A stretch of 44,979 nt of DNA from Nitrospirales bacterium. Lineage in GTDB: Bacteria; Nitrospirota; Nitrospiria; Nitrospirales; UBA8639. Position numbers and translations under genes: made by a program. Positions 27,319-35,890 of this stretch are shown here, piece by piece (positions within the stretch are counted from its first letter, which is position 1; the number at the start of each line of letters is the position of its first letter). Under the pieces are notes generated by a model, which saw nothing but the letters and a program-made list of their open reading frames with translations, did no database searches and was not told the origin of the DNA. The DNA lies in assembly GCA_020027205.1 (NCBI GenBank), contig JAHRAQ010000017.1, positions 1-44,979 on the forward strand, in the 5' to 3' direction.

Positions 27319-27515
27319 CGTTGTGGCTCATTGCCTGCTACCGGCGCTTCATTTCTCCGGCGCTGGGGCCGAACTGCCGGTTTGTTCCCACCTGTTCACG
27401 CTACGCGAGTGACGCGATCATCCGCCACGGCGTTCTTCGCGGGCTGTGGCTGGGCGGATGCCGGGTGGCGAAATGTCATCCCTTTCATCCGGGCGGCGTG
27501 GATCCCGTTCCCTGA
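27306..27515 (+). CDS. yidD: Membrane protein insertion efficiency factor YidD
   Basis: A 69-residue protein with the family core [27 protein letters not shown] and [20 protein letters not shown]. It has four conserved cysteines and an amphipathic N-terminal helix. It is thought to help YidC-dependent insertion at the inner membrane. The ATG at 27306 (MRAVALW) is the natural start; the in-frame extension upstream lies inside rnpA. It sits between rnpA and yidC in the canonical order. Confidence 0.95.
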   Translation: MRAVALWLIACYRRFISPALGPNCRFVPTCSRYASDAIIRHGVLRGLWLGGCRVAKCHPFHPGGVDPVP

Positions 27516-27585
27516 CCGGGACGGGCCAATGGCGTCTTTGAGATAGGTTCCGCGTGCCGGCGGTTCTCCGGTCAATGGCGTCGAT

Positions 27586-27600
27586 GGCGCGGAATGACGG
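27586..27600. repeat. GTCATTCC repeat fragment (inverted) in the yidD-yidC spacer
   Basis: Fifteen bases (GGCGCGGAATGACGG) are the reverse complement of 6237-6251. The fragment belongs to the same dispersed family by its GTCATTCC end. Confidence 0.55.
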
Positions 27601-27621
27601 TCGGTGTTTGCTTTCGGGATC

Positions 27622-29322
27622 ATGGAAAAACGCATCATCCTCTTCCTCGTTATTTCCTTCGGCATCATTGTCGGCTTCGACCTGCTTCTGAAAGAGACGG
27701 GCATGATCCCGGATGCCCCGCCCGCCGAAGAGGGCACGGCGGGGTCGCCCACGGGGCGGGACACGCTCCCCGCCGCCCCGCCCGCCCGCGAGGGGGACGT
27801 GACCAACCGCCCCGCCCCGCAGGCGCCGACGGTCGACGTCGAGACGCCGCTGTATCGGGCACGGTTCACCACCCGCGGCGCGCACATTCACAGTTGGCAG
27901 TTGAAGCGGTACCTGAACCGGGACGCGGCGCAGCCTCAACCCATTGAGTTCGTCTACCCGGAAGGCCGGTTTGCGCCTCCCCTGTCCGTGCGGGCCGGCG
28001 ACCCGGACGTCACCGCCGCGCTGAACGCCGGGACGTTTGACGTGAGCCGGGACTTTGACCGGCTCGACGACGCGCACCCCGTCGGCCATCTGACGCTGTC
28101 CCACCGCGACGAGACCCGCGACCTGTTCGTTGAAAAAATCTTTACCTTTTATCACGACACGTACCTGATGGACGTGGCCATGCGCGTGCACGGCCTTGAC
28201 GATGCCGTCGAGGTCATCCTGGGCACCAATTTCGGGGTGGTGGAATGGGGGCAGGGCTTTATCGGCGCCATGGGGCCGGCGTGGATGATGGGCGACGTGC
28301 TGGAAAAGGACGTGCCGGACACGGAGATTCGACGCACCGGCGACATTCGCTGGGCGGCGTTGCAGGATAAATATTTTATCAGCGTCATCATTCCCCAGGA
28401 CGCCCAGGGGATGTTTGCCAGGACCGAAGCCGACTACGTGGCCACGACGGGCGTGGAGTTCCCCGTCGACGCGCGCGGCGGCGAACTCCGGTTTCAGGTG
28501 TACGCCGGCCCGAAGCAGTTTGACGCCCTGCGCGAACTGGGCCGCGGCCTGGAAGACACGATTGATTTCGGATGGTTTATCTACGGCAGTTGGGCCCTCG
28601 TCAAAGCGGTGGCCAAGCCGCTGTTTTACGTGTTGCGGTTTCTGTTCGACTACACCCAGAACTACGGCGCGGCGATTATTCTCCTGACGTGCGGCATCAA
28701 ACTGCTGTTCGTGCCCCTGCAATACAAGAGTTACAAATCCATGCAGGGGATGCAGAAAATCCAGCCCAAAATCCAGGCCCTGCAAGCCCGCCTGAAAGAC
28801 GACCGCGAACGCCTGAATCGGGAACTGATCAAGTTGTACAAAGAACACAAGGTCAACCCCGTCGGCGGGTGTTTGCCGATGCTGTTGCAGATGCCCGTCT
28901 TTATCTCGCTGTTCAACATTTTGTACATGACCGTGGAACTGCGCCAGGCGCCGTTTCTGCTGTGGGTGACCGACCTGTCGATCCCGGACCCGTATTACGT
29001 CCTGCCGGTGTTGATGGGCGTGTCCATGGTGGTGCAGCAAAAAATCATGCCCACGACCATGGACCCCACGCAGGCCAAAATGATGTTGCTGTTGCCGGTG
29101 TTTCTGACGTTTCTCTTTCTGACCTTTCCGGCGGGGCTGGTGGTGTACTGGCTGACCAACAACGTCCTGACGATTCTTCAGCAGGTGGTGACCGACCGCA
29201 TCTTTCTCAAAGCACCGCCGCCGGTCCCGCCGGCGTCCGGCGGAGTTGGCCCGGCGACACCCGCCGGCGAGACCGCGCCCGCTCACGGGAAAAAAGGGAA
29301 AGGCAAGGCCCGCCATGCGTGA
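27622..29322 (+). CDS. yidC: Membrane protein insertase YidC
   Basis: A 566-residue protein of the Gram-negative YidC type. N-terminal transmembrane helix (IILFLVISFGIIVGFDLLL), a Pro/Ala-rich linker to about residue 75, a large periplasmic domain (VETPLYRARFTTRGAHIHSW through FQVYAGPKQFDALRELGRGL), then the conserved insertase core with five membrane segments. Typical core sequences are YGAAIILLTCGIKLLFVPLQYKSYKSM, NPVGGCLPMLLQMPVFISLFNILY and FPAGLVVYWLTNNVLTILQQ, followed by a short tail. The ATG at 27622 is preferred to a TTG at 27604. No jag/khpB gene separates it from mnmE. Confidence 0.97.
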   Translation: MEKRIILFLVISFGIIVGFDLLLKETGMIPDAPPAEEGTAGSPTGRDTLPAAPPAREGDVTNRPAPQAPTVDVETPLYRARFTTRGAHIHSWQLKRYLNRDAAQPQPIEFVYPEGRFAPPLSVRAGDPDVTAALNAGTFDVSRDFDRLDDAHPVGHLTLSHRDETRDLFVEKIFTFYHDTYLMDVAMRVHGLDDAVEVILGTNFGVVEWGQGFIGAMGPAWMMGDVLEKDVPDTEIRRTGDIRWAALQDKYFISVIIPQDAQGMFARTEADYVATTGVEFPVDARGGELRFQVYAGPKQFDALRELGRGLEDTIDFGWFIYGSWALVKAVAKPLFYVLRFLFDYTQNYGAAIILLTCGIKLLFVPLQYKSYKSMQGMQKIQPKIQALQARLKDDRERLNRELIKLYKEHKVNPVGGCLPMLLQMPVFISLFNILYMTVELRQAPFLLWVTDLSIPDPYYVLPVLMGVSMVVQQKIMPTTMDPTQAKMMLLLPVFLTFLFLTFPAGLVVYWLTNNVLTILQQVVTDRIFLKAPPPVPPASGGVGPATPAGETAPAHGKKGKGKARHA

Positions 29323-29341
29323 CGGCGCGAGGGTCGGCTGA

Positions 29342-30910
29342 ATGACGCATTCGCCGGACGATACAATTTGCGCGATTGCCACGCCCGTGGGGGAAGGCGG
29401 CATCGGCATCATTCGCGTCAGCGGCGCGCGCGCCCTTGACGTGGCCGCGCGCATCGTGCGCCCCCGCAACCGCGCGTCCCTTCAAGACCTGGACAGTCAC
29501 CGCCTCTACGTGAGCGACGTGGTCGTCGTGCCCGATGTCGGCGCACCGAACGATGCCGCCGCCGTCACCGCCGCACCGGACACCGCCGCCGCCACTGTCA
29601 CCGCGACCGCCGCCACCACCACCGCCGCCACCGCTGACGGTGACGCTGCTGCACCGCCGCCGTCGGCGCAGGTGATCGACGAAGCGCTCGTCGTCGTCAT
29701 GCGCCGCCCGCGTTCCTACACCGGCGAAACCGTCGTGGAAATTCAGACGCACGGCGGCGCGAAAATCCTGCACACCACCTGCCACAACCTGGTGCGGCAC
29801 GGCGCCAGACTGGCGCAGCCGGGCGAGTTCACCAAGCGGGCGTTTCTGAACGGACGGCTGGACCTCGCGCAGGCGGAGGCGGTGCTGGATACGATTCACG
29901 CCACCACCACCCGCGGGCTGCAAGCGGCGCAGGCGTTGTTGCGCGGCGCCCTGTCGCGGGAAATCGACGCGCTCCGCGACCGCGTGCTGCGGGTGCTGGC
30001 GCATCTGGAAGCCGGCATGGATTTTGTCGAAGACGAGGTGGTGTTCATTCACACGCCGGAAATGCGGCGGGCGCTGGACGAGACGCAACAGTCGCTGGCG
30101 CGGTTGATCGATTCCTACGACGAAGGCCGCCTGGTGCGGGACGGCATCACGGTGGCCATCATCGGCCGCCCCAACGTGGGCAAATCGAGTTTGCTCAACG
30201 CCCTGCTGAACATGGAGCGGGTGATTGTGTCGGAGTTGCCGGGCACGACCCGCGACGTCGTTGAAGAATCCCTGCACGTCGGCGGCGTCGCGTTGCGCGT
30301 GCTGGACACGGCGGGACTCCGGCGGACGCGCGACGGCATCGAAGCGGAGGGCATTCGTCGAACGGAGACCGCCATCGCCGACGCCGACGCGCTGTTGCTG
30401 GTCATCGACGGCGCCGCCGGCATGACGGACGCTGACCGCGCGTTGCTGGACACCCACGGCGGTCGCCGTTGCCTTCTTGTGGTGAATAAAATGGACCTCC
30501 CCGGCGCCCGCGCCCGCGCCATGCCCGATGGCCGTCGGCACGGCGGCGGTGCCGACGACGTGCGCGGCACGGGTGTCACCGCTGGCAACGCCGCCGGCGT
30601 CGTGCCGGTGTCGGCCAAAACCGGCGAGGGCCTTGATCGATTAAAATCCGACATTCGCAATCTGTTCGTCACCGACGCCCGCGAAGCCGCGCCGTCCGTG
30701 CTGGTCACGCGCCTGCGCCACCGGTCGAATCTTGAACGCGCCCGCGCCGCCCTCGACGAAGCCCGGAGTTCCCTCGACCGCGGCGAAGCCGGCGAATGCG
30801 TCGCCCTCGACCTCCGCGCCACCCTCGACGCCCTCGGCGAAATCACCGGCACTGTCGGCACCGAAGACGTCCTGGATCGCATCTTTCAGGATTTTTGTAT
30901 TGGGAAGTAG
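29342..30910 (+). CDS. mnmE: tRNA modification GTPase MnmE
   Basis: A 522-residue protein, longer than the usual 450-460. It has the N-terminal folate-binding domain (TICAIATPVGEGGIGIIRVSG, YTGETVVEIQTHGG, GEFTKRAFLNGRLDLAQAEAV), a G domain inserted in the helical domain with GRPNVGKSS (275-283), DTAG (322-325) and NKMD (382-385), and the C-terminal CIGK motif with the cysteine needed for tRNA modification. With MnmG it adds the cmnm5 group at U34. Two insertions explain the extra length: an Ala/Thr tract at 65-108 and a Gly/Ala/Arg-rich stretch at about 388-420. It is followed by mnmG, its partner, 34 bp later. Confidence 0.96.
   Translation: MTHSPDDTICAIATPVGEGGIGIIRVSGARALDVAARIVRPRNRASLQDLDSHRLYVSDVVVVPDVGAPNDAAAVTAAPDTAAATVTATAATTTAATADGDAAAPPPSAQVIDEALVVVMRRPRSYTGETVVEIQTHGGAKILHTTCHNLVRHGARLAQPGEFTKRAFLNGRLDLAQAEAVLDTIHATTTRGLQAAQALLRGALSREIDALRDRVLRVLAHLEAGMDFVEDEVVFIHTPEMRRALDETQQSLARLIDSYDEGRLVRDGITVAIIGRPNVGKSSLLNALLNMERVIVSELPGTTRDVVEESLHVGGVALRVLDTAGLRRTRDGIEAEGIRRTETAIADADALLLVIDGAAGMTDADRALLDTHGGRRCLLVVNKMDLPGARARAMPDGRRHGGGADDVRGTGVTAGNAAGVVPVSAKTGEGLDRLKSDIRNLFVTDAREAAPSVLVTRLRHRSNLERARAALDEARSSLDRGEAGECVALDLRATLDALGEITGTVGTEDVLDRIFQDFCIGK
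29534..29665. repeat. GCC/ACC short-repeat tract within mnmE
   Basis: About 130 bp of imperfect GCC, ACC and GTC triplets encodes an Ala/Thr/Asp-rich loop in the N-terminal domain of MnmE. The standard protein lacks it. The reading frame is kept. Confidence 0.7.
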
Positions 30911-30944
30911 TCAGGCAAGTAATAATAATTAGGAATATATCGCC

Positions 30945-32828
30945 ATGTCTCTCCACCGCGACATCATCATCATCGGCGGCGGTCATGCCGGGTGCGAGGC
31001 GGCGTTGGCGGCGGCGGGGATGGGGTGCCGGACGCTGTTGCTGACGATTGACCCGGCGACCATTGCGCAGATGCCGTGCAACCCGGCGGTGGGCGGCATC
31101 GGCAAGGGGCATCTGGTCAAGGAAATCGACGCGCTCGGCGGCGAAATCGGGCGCAACACGGACAAGGCCGGGATTCAGTTTCGGATGCTGAACACGCGCA
31201 AGGGACCGGCGGTGCGGGCCACGCGGGTGCAGTGCGATAAATCCCTGTACCGCAAGGCCATGGCCGACACCCTCGCCCGCCGGCCCAACCTCGACATCGT
31301 GGCGGGGACGGCGGCGCGGCTGCTGACGCAGGGCGGGGCGGTTCAGGGGATTGTCACGGATGGCGGGGAAACCATCCATGCCCGCGCGGTCATCCTGACC
31401 TCCGGCACGTTTTTAAAAGGGTTGATGCATATCGGCATGAATCACCTGCCCGGCGGGCGGGCCGGCGAGGCCCCGGCGGAGGGGCTGTCGGATTGCATGA
31501 GGGATTTCGGGTTTGAAGTCGGGCGGTTGAAAACGGGCACGCCGCCGCGACTGGACCGTGACACGCTGAACTTTGCCGTCATGGCCGAGCAGCCCGGCGA
31601 TGTACCGCCCCGCCCGTTTTCCATTCGGACGACGCGCATCACAACCCCGCAGGTCTCCTGTCATCTGACGTACACCACCGAACGCACGCATGACATCATC
31701 CGCGAGAATCTTGACCGCTCCCCCATGTACAGCGGGGTGATCGATGCCGTCGGCCCCCGCTATTGCCCGTCCATCGAGGACAAGGTCGTGCGGTTCGCCG
31801 ACAAACCCCGGCACCAGATTTTTGTGGAACCCGAAGAACTCGATTCCCCGTCGTTTTACCCCAACGGCATCTCCACCAGTCTGCCGGTGGACGTGCAGGC
31901 GGCGATGCTGAAGACCATCCCCGGCTTTGAACGCGCCGTCATGCTGAAGCCGGGATATGCGATTGAATACGACTACTTTCCTCCGTACCAACTGCATCCG
32001 ACGTGCGAGACGAAACTGGTGAGCGGGCTGTACCACGCCGGTCAGATCAACGGAACTTCCGGCTACGAGGAGGCCGCGGCCCAGGGCATCATGGCGGGGA
32101 TCAACGCCGCCCTGCGCGTCAGGGACGAACCGCCGCTCGTGCTGGGTCGGGACCAAGCCTACATCGGCGTCCTGCTCGACGACCTCATCACCAAAGACGC
32201 CAGAGAGCCGTATCGCATGTTCACGTCGCGGGCCGAATACCGGCTCCTGTTGCGCGAGGACAACGCGGACCAGCGGCTGCTGGAAACGGGGCACCGGCTG
32301 GGGCTGGTCTCCCCCGAGATGCACCGCGCCTTTCAGCACAGACAGCAGGCCATGGCGCAGGAACGGCAACGCCTGTCGCAGACCCGGCCCTCATGGACCC
32401 CGGCCGCGCAGGCGAGATGGACCCGGACCGCGCGCCCCCTGCCCGACCCCGGCGACACGCTGGCCCAGTTGCTCAAGCGGCCGGAAGTGACCTACGATCA
32501 ACTCATGGAGATTGTGGGGGACACGGGGCTGACCGGGAACCTCGGTGAAGCCGTCGAAATTGCCATCAAATATGACGGGTATCTCACACGACAACGCGAC
32601 CAGATTGCGCAGTTTCGCAAACTGGAAAACAAAGTGATTCCCACGGACTTCCCGTTCGACCTCGTGACGGGATTTTCCAACGAGGTGGTGGAAAAACTGG
32701 CCAGGGTCAAACCCGCCACGGTGGGCCAGGCGTCGCGCATTTCCGGCCTCACCCCCGCCGCCATTTCGCTGTTGCTGGTGGCGCTGGAACGACGCCACCC
32801 CGCCGCGTCCTCCGCCGACGCCGCCTAG
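30945..32828 (+). CDS. mnmG: tRNA uridine-5-carboxymethylaminomethyl modification enzyme MnmG (GidA)
   Basis: A 627-residue FAD-dependent protein of normal length. The FAD motif [21 protein letters not shown] is at the N-terminus, followed by [23 protein letters not shown], the [11 protein letters not shown] stretch, [44 protein letters not shown] and the helical C-terminal domain ([24 protein letters not shown]) that contacts MnmE. Acts with MnmE on tRNA wobble uridines. The stop codon lies in the first unit of a tandem hairpin repeat (32820-32902). Confidence 0.98.
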   Translation: MSLHRDIIIIGGGHAGCEAALAAAGMGCRTLLLTIDPATIAQMPCNPAVGGIGKGHLVKEIDALGGEIGRNTDKAGIQFRMLNTRKGPAVRATRVQCDKSLYRKAMADTLARRPNLDIVAGTAARLLTQGGAVQGIVTDGGETIHARAVILTSGTFLKGLMHIGMNHLPGGRAGEAPAEGLSDCMRDFGFEVGRLKTGTPPRLDRDTLNFAVMAEQPGDVPPRPFSIRTTRITTPQVSCHLTYTTERTHDIIRENLDRSPMYSGVIDAVGPRYCPSIEDKVVRFADKPRHQIFVEPEELDSPSFYPNGISTSLPVDVQAAMLKTIPGFERAVMLKPGYAIEYDYFPPYQLHPTCETKLVSGLYHAGQINGTSGYEEAAAQGIMAGINAALRVRDEPPLVLGRDQAYIGVLLDDLITKDAREPYRMFTSRAEYRLLLREDNADQRLLETGHRLGLVSPEMHRAFQHRQQAMAQERQRLSQTRPSWTPAAQARWTRTARPLPDPGDTLAQLLKRPEVTYDQLMEIVGDTGLTGNLGEAVEIAIKYDGYLTRQRDQIAQFRKLENKVIPTDFPFDLVTGFSNEVVEKLARVKPATVGQASRISGLTPAAISLLLVALERRHPAASSADAA

Positions 32829-32902
32829 TGCGGCGTCTCGATAGTCGTGCCGCTTAATGCGGCGTCTCGATGGTCAATGCCGCCTGGCGCGGCGTCCGGG
32901 CC
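32820..32902. repeat. Three tandem hairpin units after mnmG
   Basis: Units start at 32820, 32849 and 32879, about 29-30 bp each, the third truncated. Each begins with a small hairpin, GCCGC, a variable loop, then GCGGC, followed in the first two by GTCTCGAT. The loops differ (CTAGT, TTAAT, CTGGC) while the stems are kept. The mnmG stop lies in the first loop. They may slow or end transcription before rsmG, but no T-run is present. Confidence 0.75.
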
Positions 32903-32948
32903 GCCCGTCCATGCCGTTCCCGGCCCGCGGCGTGCCCCCCGTCCCCGA

Positions 32949-32964
32949 TGTTCCACGTGGAACA
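32949..32964. promoter_or_regulatory. parS: parS site 1
   Basis: TGTTCCACGTGGAACA is a perfect 16-bp palindrome matching the general bacterial parS consensus bound by ParB. It lies 5 bp before the rsmG ATG, over its ribosome-binding region. Confidence 0.92.
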
Positions 32965-32969
32965 ATGCC

Positions 32970-33695
32970 ATGAACACGGACTCACCCTCACCTTCGCTCG
33001 CCGCGCTCGTGCGTGAAGGGTGCGGGGCCGTGGGGGCGGCCCCCGGCCAGCGTGCGGTGGAACAATGCCTCCTGTACATCCGCGAACTGCGCCGGTGGAA
33101 TGAAAAAATCAACCTCACGGGGTGCCGCACGGACCGGGAGATTGTCGGCAAGTTGCTGGCGGACTCGCTGGCCTGGACCGGGGCGGCCGAACAGGACACG
33201 GACACCCCCTGTGCGGTGCTCGATGTCGGCAGCGGCGCGGGGTTCCCCGGCATTCCCATCGCCATCGTCTGCCCGCACCATGCGATGACGCTCCTCGAAC
33301 CCAATCTGAAGAAAGTCGCGTTTCTGCATCATCTGGTCGGGCTGCTGGGCCTGACGCAGGTGCGGGTGGAAGCGAAAAGCGTGGAAGCGTTCTCACGGCA
33401 GCGGGACGTCCATGGCACGTTTGACTGGGTGCTGATGAAGGCGTTGCGGTTAAGCGCCGGGTTGCCGTATGTTCGTCCCCTCCTGGCGGCGTCGGGGCAA
33501 TGCGCGGTGTGGCGGACCCGTTCCGTGACCGCCGATCTCCGGTCGCGCGAGTTTTCCGTGGTCCGGGAGACGGCTTACGAGTTGCCGTTCGGGTTCGGGC
33601 CGCGGCTGTTGAGTATCGTGAAGCGCCGGCACGGAGAAGACGGAGAAGACGAAGAAGGCGGATTGTTCCACGTGGAACATGGCGGGACGCCCTGA
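32970..33695 (+). CDS. rsmG: 16S rRNA (guanine527-N7)-methyltransferase RsmG
   Basis: A 241-residue methyltransferase. Family features: YIRELRRWNEKINLTGCRTDREIVGKLLADSLA, the SAM site VLDVGSGAGFPGIPIAI, LLEPNLKKVAFLHHLVGLLGL and a conserved region around LMKALRLSAGLPYVRPLL. It methylates G527 of 16S rRNA. The ATG at 32970 (MNTDSPSP) starts a normal-length protein; no clear Shine-Dalgarno is seen because parS 1 occupies that place. The last residues (GLFHVEHGGTP) are encoded by parS site 2. parA follows 21 bp later. Confidence 0.95.
   Translation: MNTDSPSPSLAALVREGCGAVGAAPGQRAVEQCLLYIRELRRWNEKINLTGCRTDREIVGKLLADSLAWTGAAEQDTDTPCAVLDVGSGAGFPGIPIAIVCPHHAMTLLEPNLKKVAFLHHLVGLLGLTQVRVEAKSVEAFSRQRDVHGTFDWVLMKALRLSAGLPYVRPLLAASGQCAVWRTRSVTADLRSREFSVVRETAYELPFGFGPRLLSIVKRRHGEDGEDEEGGLFHVEHGGTP
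33664..33679. promoter_or_regulatory. parS: parS site 2
   Basis: Identical 16-bp palindrome to site 1, located inside the 3' end of rsmG and 38 bp before parA. Two identical sites bracket rsmG. Confidence 0.92.
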
Positions 33696-33716
33696 CACGG
33701 CGCAGATGGGAGACCG

Positions 33717-34484
33717 ATGCCCAGAATCGTCGCGGTGGCCAATCAGAAAGGCGGGGTCGGAAAGACCACCACGGCCGTCAACCTGGCGGCCGCGCTGGCG
33801 CTCTCCGGCCGGAACGTCCTGCTGGCGGATCTCGACCCGCAGGCCAATGCCACCAGCGGCGTCGGCGTCGACAACCCCGCCCACACGGTCTATGACTGTT
33901 TGTTCAAGGACGTCCCGGCGGCCAAGGCCATTGCGCCCACCTCCGTCGCCAGGCTGGATCTGTTGCCGTCCGGCGCCGACCTTGCCGGGGCGGAACTCGA
34001 ATTGGCCGATCTGGATCATCGGGAAACGCACGTCCGGCGGGTGCTGTCCCCCGTGGCCGGGCGGTATGATGTTGTCCTGATGGATTGTCCGCCGGCTCTG
34101 GGGCTGCTGACGGTGAATGCCCTGACGGCGGCCGGGTCGGTGTTGATCCCGGTGCAATGTGAATACTACGCCATGGAGGGGCTGGGGCGGCTGATCGCCA
34201 CCATTGAACGGGTGGGCGGTCTCAACCCCGTTTTGTCCATCGAGGGGATTCTCTTGACAATGTGGGATGCCCGGCCCACGCTTTCCCGGCAGGTGTCGGA
34301 GGAAGTCAAAAAGTTTTTTCCCGACAAAGTGTACCAGTCGGTGATCCCCAGAAATGTGGCGCTGGCCGAGGCGCCGGGCTATGGACGTCCTGGGGTGTTG
34401 TACAACGCGATGTCCAGAGGCGCCAGGGCCTACATGGAGTTTGCGCGGGAGTTTTCAGCCCATGAGCAAAAAAGCGCTGGGTAA
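33717..34484 (+). CDS. parA: Chromosome partitioning ATPase ParA (Soj)
   Basis: A 255-residue ParA/Soj of chromosomal type without an N-terminal DNA-binding extension. Deviant Walker A KGGVGKTT (11-18), ADLDPQANATSG, Walker B-like YDVVLMDCPPALGLLTVNAL, and IPVQCEYYAMEGLGRL. It binds DNA nonspecifically as an ATP dimer and moves ParB-parS complexes; ParB stimulates hydrolysis. GGGAG lies 6-10 nt before the ATG. parB overlaps its end by 23 bp. Confidence 0.97.
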   Translation: MPRIVAVANQKGGVGKTTTAVNLAAALALSGRNVLLADLDPQANATSGVGVDNPAHTVYDCLFKDVPAAKAIAPTSVARLDLLPSGADLAGAELELADLDHRETHVRRVLSPVAGRYDVVLMDCPPALGLLTVNALTAAGSVLIPVQCEYYAMEGLGRLIATIERVGGLNPVLSIEGILLTMWDARPTLSRQVSEEVKKFFPDKVYQSVIPRNVALAEAPGYGRPGVLYNAMSRGARAYMEFAREFSAHEQKSAG

Positions 34485-35310
34485 AGGGTTGGAGGCCATT
34501 TTGCCGGGGAGGCCGGCGTCCGACCGGGCGCCGCACCATCTCCCCGTGACCAGTATCCGGCCGAACCAGTCGCAACCCAGAAAAACGTTTGCCGAAGACG
34601 ACCTGCGGGACCTGACGGACTCCATTCGCCAACACGGGATGTTGCATCCCATTCTGGTCCGGCGCAAGGGGGACGGCGCCTACGAAATCATCGCGGGAGA
34701 GCGGCGGTTCCGCGCGGCGAAACAGGCGCGCCTCGCCGAGGTGCCCGTGATTATCCGACAATCAAAAGATGATGAATCTACGTTGTTAGCCCTAATTGAA
34801 AATATCCAAAGAGTCAATTTGAACCCCGTGGAAGAAGCCAACGCCTACCGCCAACTGATGGAGGAATTCGGGTTGACGCAGGAATCGGTGGCCGGGTATG
34901 TGGGACGGGATCGGGCGTCCGTGGCCAATATCTGCCGAATCCTCTCCCTGCCCCGCGCCGTTCAGGACATGCTGGTCTCCGGTCAATTGACATTGGGACA
35001 TGCAAAGGTCATGGTGGGGCTGAAGCGCGGGGATGCGCAACTGGCCCTGGCGAAGCGCATCGCGCGGGAGCAACTTTCCGTCAGACAGACCGAGCGGCTG
35101 GTCATGAAAGGGGGCCGCGGGTCGAGGAAACCCCCGTCCCGCTCGCCGGCGTCGGGGACGCGCGCGTTTGACGCCGACGTGGTGGAGCGGCTCCGCGGGC
35201 ATTTGAGAACAAAGGTCGAGGTTCGCCCGAAGGCGCGCGGGGGCGACGTGATGCTTCGCTATTATTCCCGCGAAGATTTAACGCGCATCGTGGATGTGAT
35301 TGTCTCGTAA
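34462..35310 (+). CDS. parB: Chromosome partitioning protein ParB (Spo0J)
   Basis: A 282-residue ParB: N-terminal KKALGKGLEAILPG, the CTP-binding ParB/Srx domain with the GERRFRA box and ENIQRVNLNPVEEANAYRQL, a helix-turn-helix at LTQESVAGYVGRDRASVANICRILSLP that reads parS, and a C-terminal dimer region after a basic Ser/Pro linker. It loads at parS as a CTP-dependent clamp and spreads. The two parS palindromes lie 0.8-1.5 kb upstream. ATG 34462 is the natural start, inside the parA end. Confidence 0.97.
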   Translation: MSKKALGKGLEAILPGRPASDRAPHHLPVTSIRPNQSQPRKTFAEDDLRDLTDSIRQHGMLHPILVRRKGDGAYEIIAGERRFRAAKQARLAEVPVIIRQSKDDESTLLALIENIQRVNLNPVEEANAYRQLMEEFGLTQESVAGYVGRDRASVANICRILSLPRAVQDMLVSGQLTLGHAKVMVGLKRGDAQLALAKRIAREQLSVRQTERLVMKGGRGSRKPPSRSPASGTRAFDADVVERLRGHLRTKVEVRPKARGGDVMLRYYSREDLTRIVDVIVS

Positions 35311-35424
35311 TCGTCAAAACGAATCGTCAACACGCGCCGGCGGTGGTGAACCGTCCGTTCAGGAGTGGCCGGGGCCTGGCGGGGCGGCGCGCGGTCGCCG
35401 GCATTGTGAAGGAGGAAGCGGCGT

Positions 35425-35862
35425 ATGTGGAGCGGCAAAACGGATAACAAACACGAACTGTTCACCGAAGAAGACAACTACACGGTCCTGGGCAGTGGCG
35501 CGGAATTCGCGGGAAAAGCCACGTTCAAGGGCACGGTCGTCCGTATCAACGGCTCGTTTGAGGGGGAATTGAGCGCGGACGACGCCGTCATCGTCGGGGA
35601 ACACGGGGTCGTGAAAGGCACGATTACCTGCGGGATGCTGGTCGGCAAGGGCCGCGTCGAAGCCAACGTGACGGCCACCCAGAAAGTCCAGATGCTGAAG
35701 CCGGCCATCCTGCTCGGCGACGTGTATTCCCCGTCGTTTTCCATGGAAGAAGGCGTCGTGTTCCATGGCCGGTCCCACATGGACACGAGCGACCTGGAAT
35801 CCTACGCCACGCGCTCCCAGGAACAGGAACGTGTCAATCTCTCTCACTCGACCGAAGCCTGA
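35425..35862 (+). CDS. Bactofilin (DUF583)
   Basis: A 145-residue protein with the bactofilin core, a right-handed beta helix of short strand repeats: NYTVLGSGAEFAGKATFKGTVVRINGSFEGEL, DDAVIVGEHGVVKGTITCGMLVGKGRVEANVTATQKVQML and AILLGDVYSP. Bactofilins polymerise without nucleotide into cytoskeletal filaments. In several delta-proteobacteria they position ParAB or shape-determining factors, fitting its place just after parB. A strong AAGGAGG lies upstream of the ATG. The downstream mnmA starts 28 bp after its end. Confidence 0.92.
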   Translation: MWSGKTDNKHELFTEEDNYTVLGSGAEFAGKATFKGTVVRINGSFEGELSADDAVIVGEHGVVKGTITCGMLVGKGRVEANVTATQKVQMLKPAILLGDVYSPSFSMEEGVVFHGRSHMDTSDLESYATRSQEQERVNLSHSTEA

Positions 35863-35890
35863 CGCCGGCGCGCCGGCGCATCGACCCGCC

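Noticed and set aside
27418..29469. 683-codon open frame antisense to yidC
   Set aside because: Sense strand carries clear YidC motifs over the same span; the antisense product has no recognisable features.
32820..32902. CRISPR array or rho-independent terminator at the tandem hairpins
   Set aside because: No unique spacers, only three short units, and no T-run after the stems; kept as a tandem repeat only.
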